From: Candidatus Omnitrophica bacterium UBA1443
GTDB taxonomy: Bacteria > Omnitrophota > Omnitrophia > Omnitrophales > Aquincolibacteriaceae
Reading direction: 5' to 3'
Length of the DNA: 13,288 nucleotides
NCBI GenBank assembly: GCA_002329545.1
Contig: DCTJ01000008.1
Coordinates: 1,711-14,998, forward strand
Positions 1-6,755 of the stretch are shown one piece after another (within the stretch, counting starts at the first letter, position 1; each line of letters opens with the position of its first letter). The translations under genes were made by a program, and so were the position numbers. The notes under the pieces are model-generated. The model searched no databases. It was not told where the DNA came from and saw only the letters and a program-made list of their open reading frames with translations.

Positions 1-1
1 C

Positions 2-487
2 ATCGCCGTTGTTTTTGTTTCAGCGATGATTGTGGTGACGCTGACTGATTTGGAGACGGGCCTCATTCCCGATTTAATTACAATCCCCGGCATGCTTTTT
101 GGTCTCGTGGTGAGTGTCGTGAACGCGGACGCCTTTCCGGAGGGCTTGTGGTATCATAAACTGTTCGCGAGCGCGATTGGTTTGGCCGGAGGGGGCGCTG
201 TTCTGATGCTTACGGGCTGGTTTGGAAATCTTGTGTTTCGCAAGGAAAGTATGGGAGGCGGAGACATCAAGCTCCTCGCGATGACCGGGGCGTTTATCGG
301 GATTGAGAAGACGTTGCTGGTTTTCATGTTTTCCCCGTTTATTGCGCTTCCTTTCGCGATTTTTTATCGTTTTGTGAAAAGACAGGAGACCATACCGTAC
401 GGCCCTTTTTTGGCTCTTATGTCGGTCGTCTTCTTTTTTAAAGGTACGGAAATCCTGAATTTTTTGTCAACACTATACGGAGTCTGA
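2..487 (+). CDS. Prepilin peptidase (A24 family), C-terminal part; 5' end outside window
   Basis: This is the C-terminal portion of an inner-membrane aspartyl protease that cleaves, and in many members N-methylates, type IV prepilins and type II secretion pseudopilins. The frame is open from base 2 with no stop, so the true start lies upstream. The internal ATG at 26 falls inside a membrane segment and is unlikely to be the start. Both catalytic aspartate motifs are visible: the D of TDLETGLIPD near the left edge and the D of GGGDIKL about 80 residues later. The conserved IPYGPFLAL stretch follows near the C-terminus. Several hydrophobic membrane segments surround them. Whether the zinc/methylase N-terminal domain is present cannot be seen. 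The stop lies 3 bp before aroC, so co-transcription with the aro genes is likely. Confidence 0.9.
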   Translation: MAVVFVSAMIVVTLTDLETGLIPDLITIPGMLFGLVVSVVNADAFPEGLWYHKLFASAIGLAGGGAVLMLTGWFGNLVFRKESMGGGDIKLLAMTGAFIGIEKTLLVFMFSPFIALPFAIFYRFVKRQETIPYGPFLALMSVVFFFKGTEILNFLSTLYGV

Positions 488-490
488 TTT

Positions 491-1609
491 ATGCTGAACT
501 ATATCACGACCGGTGAATCTCACGGAAGGTATATGGCTGTAATTCTGGAAGGTATGCCAAGCGGACTTGGGGTTGATATGGATTATATTAACGGCGAATT
601 GCGCCGTCGCCAGGGAGGGTTTGGGCGTGGCGGAAGACAAAAAATCGAGGCGGACTATGTCGAAATTATGGGGGGAGTCATCCGGAAAAAAACAACCGGA
701 GCCCCGATAGGACTACTCCTGAAAAATAAAGACCATACGGTAGACGTTCTCCCTTCCATTGAGCGGCCGCGGCCGGGTCACGCGGATCTTGCGGGATCCC
801 TCAAATACCATCAGGACATTCGCGCGGTTCTGGAACGTTCAAGCGCGCGGGAAACCGCGATGCGGGTTGCCGTGGGAGCGGTCTGTAAACTTTTTCTGAA
901 GGAATTTGGAATCGACATCGCGGGACATGTGACCCGGATCGGGCCGGTGGCGATCCCCAAGGAAGCGCTCTCTGTGAACGAAATTCGCAGACTCACCAAA
1001 GGCTCTCTGGTGAACTGTGTCTGCAGAAAAACAGAACAAGCGATGATCCGGCTGATTGAAAAAGCCCAGAAACAGAAAGATACCCTTGGCGGCAAATATG
1101 AAATACGAGCGGAAGGCCTGCCGATCGGGTTGGGTTCTTATGTGCACTACGAGCGAAAAATTGACGCCCAACTTGCGCAAATCCTGATGAGCCAGCAGTC
1201 CGCCAAAGCGGTTGAGATCGGCGCCGGTGATCAACTGGCGTCTCTCTGGGGTTCTGAAGCTCATGATGAGGTTTTTTATTCCAAGACCCGAGGTTATTAT
1301 CACAAGACCAATCGCGCGGGCGGGATCGAAGGTGGTATGACCAACGGAGAAGCTGTGGTCGTGAAAGTTACTATGAAGCCCATCGCGACTCTCGCAAGAC
1401 CCTTAAGCTCCGTGAACATGAAAACCCGGAAAGCTGAGAAAGCTGACTTTGAGAGGAGTGATTTTTGCGCGGTCCCAGCGGGAAGTGTTATCGGGGAGTC
1501 CCTTGTGGCTTATGTGCTCGCTCGCTCGTTTCTTGAGAAATTTGGCGGAGACTCGATGAGAGAAATCCGGCGTAATTACGACGGTTATTTGAGGCAAGTT
1601 CGTGCCTAA
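491..1609 (+). CDS. aroC: Chorismate synthase
   Basis: The enzyme converts 5-enolpyruvylshikimate-3-phosphate to chorismate using reduced FMN, the last shared step to aromatic amino acids, folates and quinones; it is cytosolic. At 372 aa it matches the usual family length. The N-terminal signature GESHG carries the first active-site histidine (H11). The second signature, around residues 97-130 (RPGHADLAG, then YHQDIR), carries H107. A basic RRRQGGFGRGGRQ segment at 38-50 and GGIEGGMTNGE in the last quarter are also typical. The ATG at 491 has a GGAG at 479-482, about 8 nt upstream. It sits 3 bp after the prepilin peptidase stop and overlaps aroK by 8 bp, which points to one transcript with translational coupling. 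Two long reverse-strand frames within it are shadows. Confidence 0.97.
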   Translation: MLNYITTGESHGRYMAVILEGMPSGLGVDMDYINGELRRRQGGFGRGGRQKIEADYVEIMGGVIRKKTTGAPIGLLLKNKDHTVDVLPSIERPRPGHADLAGSLKYHQDIRAVLERSSARETAMRVAVGAVCKLFLKEFGIDIAGHVTRIGPVAIPKEALSVNEIRRLTKGSLVNCVCRKTEQAMIRLIEKAQKQKDTLGGKYEIRAEGLPIGLGSYVHYERKIDAQLAQILMSQQSAKAVEIGAGDQLASLWGSEAHDEVFYSKTRGYYHKTNRAGGIEGGMTNGEAVVVKVTMKPIATLARPLSSVNMKTRKAEKADFERSDFCAVPAGSVIGESLVAYVLARSFLEKFGGDSMREIRRNYDGYLRQVRA

Positions 1610-2108
1610 TCTGTACCTTGCCGGCATGATGGGCGCCGGGAAAAGCGTTACCGGAAGGGCGTTGGCCGCTCTGATGAGCTATGGTTTTGTAGATCTTGAT
1701 TCGGAAATTGAAAAAAAAGAAGGTCGTCCAATCACCGCGATTTTTTCTTCCGAAGGAGAACCGTATTTCCGCGATGTGGAAACCCGCGTGCTTAGGGAAT
1801 TCTCTCTGAAAGAGAGACAGGTTGTTTCAACGGGCGGCGGAATTGTTCTTCGGGACGAAAATGTTGAACAGATGCGAAGGACAGGGAAGGTGATTTTTCT
1901 GGAGGCGTCCCTTCCGGTTTTGTGGGAGAGGGTTTGCCAGAATAAAAACCGGCCGCTTCTTAATACTCCGGACCCGAAGGGATCGCTCGAAAGAATTCTG
2001 AAAGGACGGGAGAAGAGGTATAAGGCCACGTGTGATTTTTCCGTGATGACGGATGGTTTGTCTCCTGAATCGGTGGCCCGGCAGATCATGGGGCATTTAA
2101 AACAGTAA
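1602..2108 (+). CDS. aroK: Shikimate kinase
   Basis: Cytosolic kinase that phosphorylates shikimate at the 3-hydroxyl with ATP, two steps before chorismate. The 168 aa match the family. It has a Walker A loop GMMGAGKSVTG (residues 8-18), the shikimate-binding D33 within DLDSE and R57 in FRDVE, the STGGG turn (77-80 contain the glycines), and the lid arginine in RPLL (about R117). The start is a GTG at 1602 inside the end of aroC; a GAGG at 1591-1594 supports it, and no other start would retain the N-terminal strand before the P-loop. The 8-bp overlap with aroC suggests coupled translation. It is named aroK rather than aroL by convention only; sequence reading cannot separate the two. Confidence 0.96.
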   Translation: MPNLYLAGMMGAGKSVTGRALAALMSYGFVDLDSEIEKKEGRPITAIFSSEGEPYFRDVETRVLREFSLKERQVVSTGGGIVLRDENVEQMRRTGKVIFLEASLPVLWERVCQNKNRPLLNTPDPKGSLERILKGREKRYKATCDFSVMTDGLSPESVARQIMGHLKQ

Positions 2109-2117
2109 GAAGGCAGA

Positions 2118-3215
2118 ATGAAAATCATTTCCGTTGATAGTCAAAAGAGAAAGTACAAGGTCGTAATCGGCAAGGGGCTCCTGGGGAAGCTTGGCCAGTT
2201 TGTTAAGGGGATTTTTCATCCCAGGGCTCGAGTGATGATTGTTTTTCAAACCGGAGTTTCGGTCTACGCGCGTTCCGCCGCGAGCTCTTTAAAAAGAAAC
2301 GGATATACTGTTTATTTTCACAAGGTTTTGGATGGAGAGAAAGCCAAGTCGCAGGCGAATCTTTTCCGGTTGCTTCGCGATCTTCTTGCCAAGGGTTTTG
2401 AACGAACGGACGGGATTTTGGCGATAGGAGGGGGAGTTGTAAGTGATCTTTCAGGGTTTGCCGCCTCCGTGTATTTGCGCGGGATCCCTTATGTTAATGT
2501 CGCGACGACGCTTCTGGCGCAGGTCGACAGCTCGATTGGCGGGAAGACGGGGATTAACTTGCCCGAGGGGAAAAACATGATGGGTTCATTTTATCCTCCC
2601 GCCCTCGTGATTTCAGACATGGACGTACTGAAGTCGCTCCCTGAACGCGAACTCAGAGCATCGCTTGCGGAAGTTGTGAAGTATGGAGTGATCCGCGATC
2701 CAGGCCTTTTCAGTTTTCTTGAATCGAATACCTCCAAAATTCTTAATAAAAATCCGGCCGCTCTGGAAAGGATCGTGACCGATTCGGCGCGGATCAAGGC
2801 GGAAGTTGTCAGCCGCGATGAGTTTGAAACCCGTGGGGAACGGATCATTCTTAACTACGGGCATACTTTTGGTCACGGAATTGAAAATGCCGCGAGGTAT
2901 AAAAAAATTGTCCATGGGGAAGCTGTCGCGATCGGAATGGCGATGGCGGCCCATCTTGCGGCTGAGCTTGGTATTTGTTCCCCGGGCCTTGTGAAACGGC
3001 AAATGGATTTGCTCAAGACCTTTGGTTTGCCGGTTTCAGTCGATGCGTTGAAGATCAATGCTACCACCAGTTTTCAGGCCATGATGAGAGATAAGAAAAA
3101 AGCTCATGGCCAGCTCCGCTTCGTTCTTCCCGTTCGAATCGGTGAAGTTGTGATCCGTGCGGGAATTTCTGCCGGCGAAATCCGCAATATTCTTCGCCTC
3201 TTTGGCGCAAAATAA
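2118..3215 (+). CDS. aroB: 3-dehydroquinate synthase
   Basis: Converts DAHP to 3-dehydroquinate, the second step of the shikimate pathway, using NAD and a divalent metal. The 365 aa match the family. The NAD-binding stretch GGGVVSD lies at 104-110, and the substrate-loop segment DSSIGGKTGIN at 137-147. The expected metal ligands are present: E185 in AEVVKYG, H249 in NYGHTFGH and H266 in VHGEAVAIG. All key residues that I can place are there. The ATG follows aroK by 9 bp with an AAGG just upstream. With aroC and aroK it completes three of the seven pathway enzymes; aroA, aroD, aroE and DAHP synthase are not in the window. It is probably the last gene of the operon, since an AT-rich gap of 150 bp follows, but I find no convincing terminator. 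Confidence 0.97.
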   Translation: MKIISVDSQKRKYKVVIGKGLLGKLGQFVKGIFHPRARVMIVFQTGVSVYARSAASSLKRNGYTVYFHKVLDGEKAKSQANLFRLLRDLLAKGFERTDGILAIGGGVVSDLSGFAASVYLRGIPYVNVATTLLAQVDSSIGGKTGINLPEGKNMMGSFYPPALVISDMDVLKSLPERELRASLAEVVKYGVIRDPGLFSFLESNTSKILNKNPAALERIVTDSARIKAEVVSRDEFETRGERIILNYGHTFGHGIENAARYKKIVHGEAVAIGMAMAAHLAAELGICSPGLVKRQMDLLKTFGLPVSVDALKINATTSFQAMMRDKKKAHGQLRFVLPVRIGEVVIRAGISAGEIRNILRLFGAK

Positions 3216-3365
3216 ATCCACTTCCTCCCAAGAGAGTTTATGTGCCGCGATGTTGACGTAAAGCGAAATATATATTGATTTATAAGCAATTTTATCATAT
3301 TCTCTCCTCATGAAAAATTGCGACACATACACTCTCAACGCACGTCCTTCGAAGCTTGGTCTCTT

Positions 3366-4529
3366 ATGAATTCGCTTTCTGAAAAAGACTGGATGGCCTT
3401 GCTCCTTCTGAACCGTCTTGGCGTTGAAGATCGCCGCCGGGCGCGAAATCTTTTTTCGGAAGGGCATCGCCCGGAGCGGGTGGTCGAGTTACTGGATCCC
3501 CGGAGTGTTGCCACTCACATTACTTTTGATCCACAAAAAGAACTTTCCTTATGCTGGCAGAAGGGGGTTTCACTTTGTTCAATACTTGAGGACGCTTATC
3601 CGGTCTCGCTTAGGGAAATTGCTGATCCGCCCTTGGTTCTCTACATGAAAGGACGATTTGAGCTCAATGATGAGAACGCTTTAGCGGTTGTTGGAACCCG
3701 TCACCCGAGTTTTTATGGCCGAACACAGGCTAAAAGATTCGCGGGGGAGTTGGCCTCCAAAGGAGTCACGATCGTTTCGGGGCTGGCGCGCGGTATTGAT
3801 CAGGCGGCGCATGAAGCCGCTCTTGATGTCCCGTATGGGAGGACGATCGCGGTGCTGGGTTGTGGGATCGACATTGTTTATCCCAAAGAACATGTGAAAT
3901 TGTTTGAGAGGATTTCACAAAAAGGCGTCCTGATAAGTGAATACGCGATCGGGACACCGCCTCTCGCGGAAAACTTTCCCAGGCGCAACCGGATTATTTC
4001 CGGCCTCGGTCACGGAGTTCTTGTGGTGGAGGCTCACTCGCGGAGCGGATCCCTGATTACGGCCCATGAAGCGCTGGATCAGGGGCGGGAAGTGTTTTCG
4101 ATTCCCGGGCCTGTGGATCAATTGACTTCGCGTGGAACTCATCAGTTGATCAAGGAAGGCGCCGTTCTCGCGGAGAGTCCGGAAGAGGTTTTCGAGGCCC
4201 TTTCAGGAAAGTGGAAAGTTTTTTCAACCGAGATGTCTGCTCTCGTTTCTAACGCGTCCGCTGTTTGCCCGTTCAAGGAGGTTGTGGATGAAAAAGAATT
4301 TCCGCCTAAAACTCAAAATCCCGAAGGGGAAACGCCTCTCCTGACGGCCGGAGAGAATTTGAATTGTGTGGTTGAGGCGCTGAACGAGGAGGGAAGTTTG
4401 ATGACGGATGAAATTCTTGATATCACGGGGCTTGATCCGGGGGAGCTACCCGGAATACTCTTAAAGCTTGAACTTGACGGAAAAATTCGCCGGCGGCGTG
4501 ACGGAAAGTATGAAACCGGGAGCTCCTGA
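3366..4529 (+). CDS. dprA: DNA-processing protein DprA (Smf)
   Basis: DprA binds incoming single-stranded DNA and loads RecA during natural transformation; many non-competent bacteria also carry it. From the ATG at 3366 the protein has 387 aa. Domain order: an N-terminal helical region (about 1-65, beginning MNSLSEKDW); the Rossmann-like DprA core (about 75-280) with VVGTRHPSFYG, SGLARGIDQAAHE, VLGCGIDIVYP, ENFPRRNRIISG and SRSGSLITAHEAL; and a C-terminal winged-helix region (about 330-384). A TTG at 3318 in the same frame would add 16 residues but has no ribosome site, and the added residues look non-native. The chosen ATG also lacks a strong Shine-Dalgarno, so the start is moderately certain. 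topA, a common downstream neighbour, is absent. The prepilin peptidase upstream could belong to the same DNA-uptake machinery, but that is inference. Confidence 0.95.
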   Translation: MNSLSEKDWMALLLLNRLGVEDRRRARNLFSEGHRPERVVELLDPRSVATHITFDPQKELSLCWQKGVSLCSILEDAYPVSLREIADPPLVLYMKGRFELNDENALAVVGTRHPSFYGRTQAKRFAGELASKGVTIVSGLARGIDQAAHEAALDVPYGRTIAVLGCGIDIVYPKEHVKLFERISQKGVLISEYAIGTPPLAENFPRRNRIISGLGHGVLVVEAHSRSGSLITAHEALDQGREVFSIPGPVDQLTSRGTHQLIKEGAVLAESPEEVFEALSGKWKVFSTEMSALVSNASAVCPFKEVVDEKEFPPKTQNPEGETPLLTAGENLNCVVEALNEEGSLMTDEILDITGLDPGELPGILLKLELDGKIRRRRDGKYETGSS

Positions 4530-4601
4530 TCACCCGTTTTCCCAACCTCCCCCCTGGCATGGCGAGATGATTTCGGGCCTCTGATGTCCAGCCATCGATA
4601 G

Positions 4602-4629
4602 TTTACATTTGAAAGGGGTTTGATATAAT
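4602..4629 (+). promoter_or_regulatory. Probable sigma-70-type promoter for the rubrerythrin gene
   Basis: TTTACA at 4602-4607 and TATAAT at 4624-4629 are separated by 16 bp. A TG at 4621-4622, one base before the -10, makes an extended -10 element. This is the best-formed promoter in the window. It predicts a transcript start near 4636 and a 5' leader of about 70 nt before the ATG at 4708. I see no clear PerR- or Fur-type palindrome over it, so peroxide or iron control is not supported by sequence. It could also transcribe the aldolase gene downstream. Confidence 0.72.
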
Positions 4630-4707
4630 TCTTCCGGTTTACTCAGTCCAACATCTGAATCTTTCGTTCATTTCCCGTTAACATAATGCAACTAGGAGAG
4701 AAATTCT

Positions 4708-5295
4708 ATGAAAGACCTGAAAGGGACACGAACCTCGGAAAATCTTATGAAATCTTTCGCTGGTGAATCCCAGGCACGGATGCGTTACACCTATTATGCT
4801 TCCACGGCCATGAAGGAGGGATACCGGCAGATTTCCAATATTTTTATGGAGACTGCGGACAACGAAAAAGAACACGCGAAATTGTTTTATAAACATCTCC
4901 TGACGGGTGGCTTGCAGGACGCAATGCAGGAAATTCGTGCGTCGTATCCGATTGCATTTGCGGATACTCTTAAGAATCTTGAAGCTGCCGCAAACGGAGA
5001 AAAGGAAGAATGGTCGGATCTTTACCCCGCGTTTGCGGAAACAGCGGATCAAGAAGGATTCCCGGAAGTGGCCCGCACGTTCAAGCATGTATCGATGGTT
5101 GAAAAGCGCCACGAGACTCGCTACCGGAAACTTCATGATGCTTTGGAGCGGCATAAACTTTTTGTCAAGGACGGCAAGGTGTTCTGGAAATGTCTGGAAT
5201 GCGGCTATATTGTGGAAGCCTCAAGAGCACCAGAGCGTTGCCCGGTGTGCGATCACCCGAAGGGACATTTCGAAATCTGGATCGAGAATTACTGA
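4708..5295 (+). CDS. rbr: Rubrerythrin
   Basis: Non-haem diiron protein that reduces hydrogen peroxide in the cytosol, typical of anaerobes and microaerophiles. At 195 aa it has the classical two-domain form. The N-terminal ferritin-like four-helix domain (about 1-148) shows likely iron ligands E20 (FAGES), E53 and H56 (DNEKEH), E98 and E101 (GEKEEW), and E132 with H135 (VEKRHE). The C-terminal rubredoxin-like domain holds CLEC (C162, C165) and CPVC (C178, C181). It has a strong AGGAG about 10 nt upstream of the ATG and its own promoter at 4602-4629. The aldolase gene starts 43 bp downstream on the same strand, so the two may share a transcript. No residue that I expect in the family is missing. 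Confidence 0.97.
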   Translation: MKDLKGTRTSENLMKSFAGESQARMRYTYYASTAMKEGYRQISNIFMETADNEKEHAKLFYKHLLTGGLQDAMQEIRASYPIAFADTLKNLEAAANGEKEEWSDLYPAFAETADQEGFPEVARTFKHVSMVEKRHETRYRKLHDALERHKLFVKDGKVFWKCLECGYIVEASRAPERCPVCDHPKGHFEIWIENY

Positions 5296-5338
5296 TTTTC
5301 CAAAATCTGAAATTTCAAATTAAAAAAGGAGTCATGAA

Positions 5339-6346
5339 ATGGTTACTTACAAAGAACTTGGTTTTGTTAATACGCGCGAGATGTTTGCCAACGCCATGAA
5401 GGGTGGGTACGCCATCCCGGCTTATAACTTCAACAACATGGAGCAAATCCAGGCCATCGTGATGGCGTGCGTCGAGACACAATCTCCCGTGATTCTTCAG
5501 GTTTCAAGCGGTGCGCGGAAGTATGCCAATCAAACGCTCCTTGAATACATGGGGAAAGGGGCGGTGGAGATGATGAAGGCTTACGCCAAAGAAAAGGGCC
5601 TTAAGCCTATCCCGATGGCCCTCCATCTGGACCATGGGGACACGTTTGAACTTGCCAAGTCTTGCATTGAATCCGGCTTTTCTTCGGTCATGATTGACGG
5701 ATCCCACCATTCATTTGAGAAAAATATTGAGTTGACCCGCCAGGTGGTTGAGTTGGCTCACAAGTATGATGTGACGGTGGAGGGGGAACTGGGTGTCTTG
5801 GCCGGGATTGAAGATGAAGTGAGTGCCGAGCACTCAACTTATACGGACCCGAATGATGTGGTCAAATTTGTCAAGGAAACCGGCGTGGACTCCCTTGCGA
5901 TTTCGATCGGGACTTCACACGGTGCCAACAAGTTTAAGCCGGCACAGTGTACGAGGAATGCGGAAGGGATTCTCATTCCGCCCCCGCTCCGATTTGATAT
6001 TCTGAAGGAAATTGAGCAGAAAATTCCCGGTTTCCCAATAGTGCTTCACGGATCTTCGTCCGTTCCTCAGGAGGCGGTGAAAATCATCAATGATAACGGT
6101 GGCGCACTGAAGGATTCTATCGGTATCCCTGAGGAGCAACTCCGGCAGGCCGCTCAATCTGCGGTTTGCAAGGTCAATATTGATTCCGACGGGCGGCTTT
6201 GGATGACGGCCACCGTTCGTAAAGTTTTCAGAGAAAAACCTGCGGAATTCGATCCGCGTAAATATCTTGGCCCAGCCCGGGACGCGCTGATTGCGATGTA
6301 TAAACACAAAAACGAGAAGGTACTTGGTTCCGCGGGCAAGGCTTAA
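5339..6346 (+). CDS. fba: Class II fructose-bisphosphate aldolase
   Basis: Zinc-dependent aldolase that interconverts fructose 1,6-bisphosphate with dihydroxyacetone phosphate and glyceraldehyde 3-phosphate in glycolysis and gluconeogenesis. The 335 aa fit the class II family. The motif HLDHG (96-100) gives the catalytic D98 and metal ligand H99. VEGELG (147-152) provides a conserved acidic turn. GTSHG (H194) and VLHGSSS (H237) provide the other likely metal histidines. The opening AIPAYNFNN segment (25-33) is also characteristic. Start: ATG at 5339, with AAAGGAG ending about 7 nt upstream; an out-of-frame ATG at 5334 is disregarded. A tagatose- or other bisphosphate aldolase specificity cannot be excluded by reading alone, although the length and motifs favour fructose bisphosphate. 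Confidence 0.94.
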   Translation: MVTYKELGFVNTREMFANAMKGGYAIPAYNFNNMEQIQAIVMACVETQSPVILQVSSGARKYANQTLLEYMGKGAVEMMKAYAKEKGLKPIPMALHLDHGDTFELAKSCIESGFSSVMIDGSHHSFEKNIELTRQVVELAHKYDVTVEGELGVLAGIEDEVSAEHSTYTDPNDVVKFVKETGVDSLAISIGTSHGANKFKPAQCTRNAEGILIPPPLRFDILKEIEQKIPGFPIVLHGSSSVPQEAVKIINDNGGALKDSIGIPEEQLRQAAQSAVCKVNIDSDGRLWMTATVRKVFREKPAEFDPRKYLGPARDALIAMYKHKNEKVLGSAGKA

Positions 6347-6378
6347 GCTTGTTCAGACGACACACTTCTTTAACAGGT

Positions 6379-6660
6379 ATGGTTACGCAAAAAACCTTCT
6401 ATTTTCTTGCGATCATCATGTTGAGCTTGCTACCTTTTGCTTTGGCGATAGAAGGGCCGGAGCTCTCAGGGATTACGGGGGATACGGGTGGGGAAGCGAG
6501 AGGTAACGAGAAAACGGTGGCATGTTGCGTGGGACAGCCTTCCATGGTTGTAGCGGACGATGGAGGTGTGGTTGTGCTGGTGGGCAAGAAACTTAAAAAA
6601 TATGATAATGCCCTGAATCTTGCCAGAGAGGTCTCCCTGGTTGATGCCCAGGGAGAGTGA
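6379..6660 (+). CDS. Small exported protein of unknown function
   Basis: A 93-aa protein that I do not recognise. Residues 1-23 form a good signal peptide: MVTQK, a hydrophobic core, then ALA before the likely cleavage site. The mature part is about 70 residues. It begins glycine-rich and acidic (IEGPELSGITGDTGGE) and contains adjacent cysteines C49-C50. It ends with a strand-like stretch, SMVVADDGGVVVLVGKKL, followed by KKYDNALNL, which resembles a single blade of the short repeats seen in some beta-propeller or WD-like exported proteins; that resemblance is inference. A TTG at 6349 would add ten residues ahead of the signal and is less likely. The ribosome site is weak (AGG only). It lies 32 bp after the aldolase and 95 bp before the 411-aa exported protein, so the two exported genes may be linked. 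Confidence 0.6.
   Translation: MVTQKTFYFLAIIMLSLLPFALAIEGPELSGITGDTGGEARGNEKTVACCVGQPSMVVADDGGVVVLVGKKLKKYDNALNLAREVSLVDAQGE
6632..6656 (+). other. Nine-bp hairpin over the last codons of the 93-aa gene
   Basis: TCTCCCTGG (6632-6640) and CCAGGGAGA (6648-6656) are perfect reverse complements around a 7-base loop, ending two bases before the TGA stop. No T-run follows, so it is not a standard intrinsic terminator. It could stabilise or shorten the transcript, or be chance within coding sequence. Confidence 0.4.
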
Positions 6661-6755
6661 CGCGAGTGTCAAGTGTGAATTAATCCAGAGATTGTAAAAT
6701 CGGCCGTATGCTTCCAGAAAGCCTCCAGGGTCGATCAACTCGAATAGGGTGAAGC

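Noticed and set aside
839..1303. 154-codon open frame on the reverse strand within aroC
   Set aside because: It lies wholly inside a confidently identified gene, and its translation shows no recognisable domain; it is a shadow of aroC codon use.
3174..3198. GGCGAA ... TTCGCC inverted repeat at the end of aroB
   Set aside because: Six pairs inside coding sequence with a long loop and no T-run; probably chance.
3310..3369. 19-codon leader-like frame (MKNCDTYTLN...) before dprA
   Set aside because: No Shine-Dalgarno and too short to judge; kept only as a point within a finding, not called as a gene.
4678..5154. 158-codon reverse-strand frame across the start of rubrerythrin
   Set aside because: Antisense to iron-ligand codons of rubrerythrin, and the translation is not protein-like.
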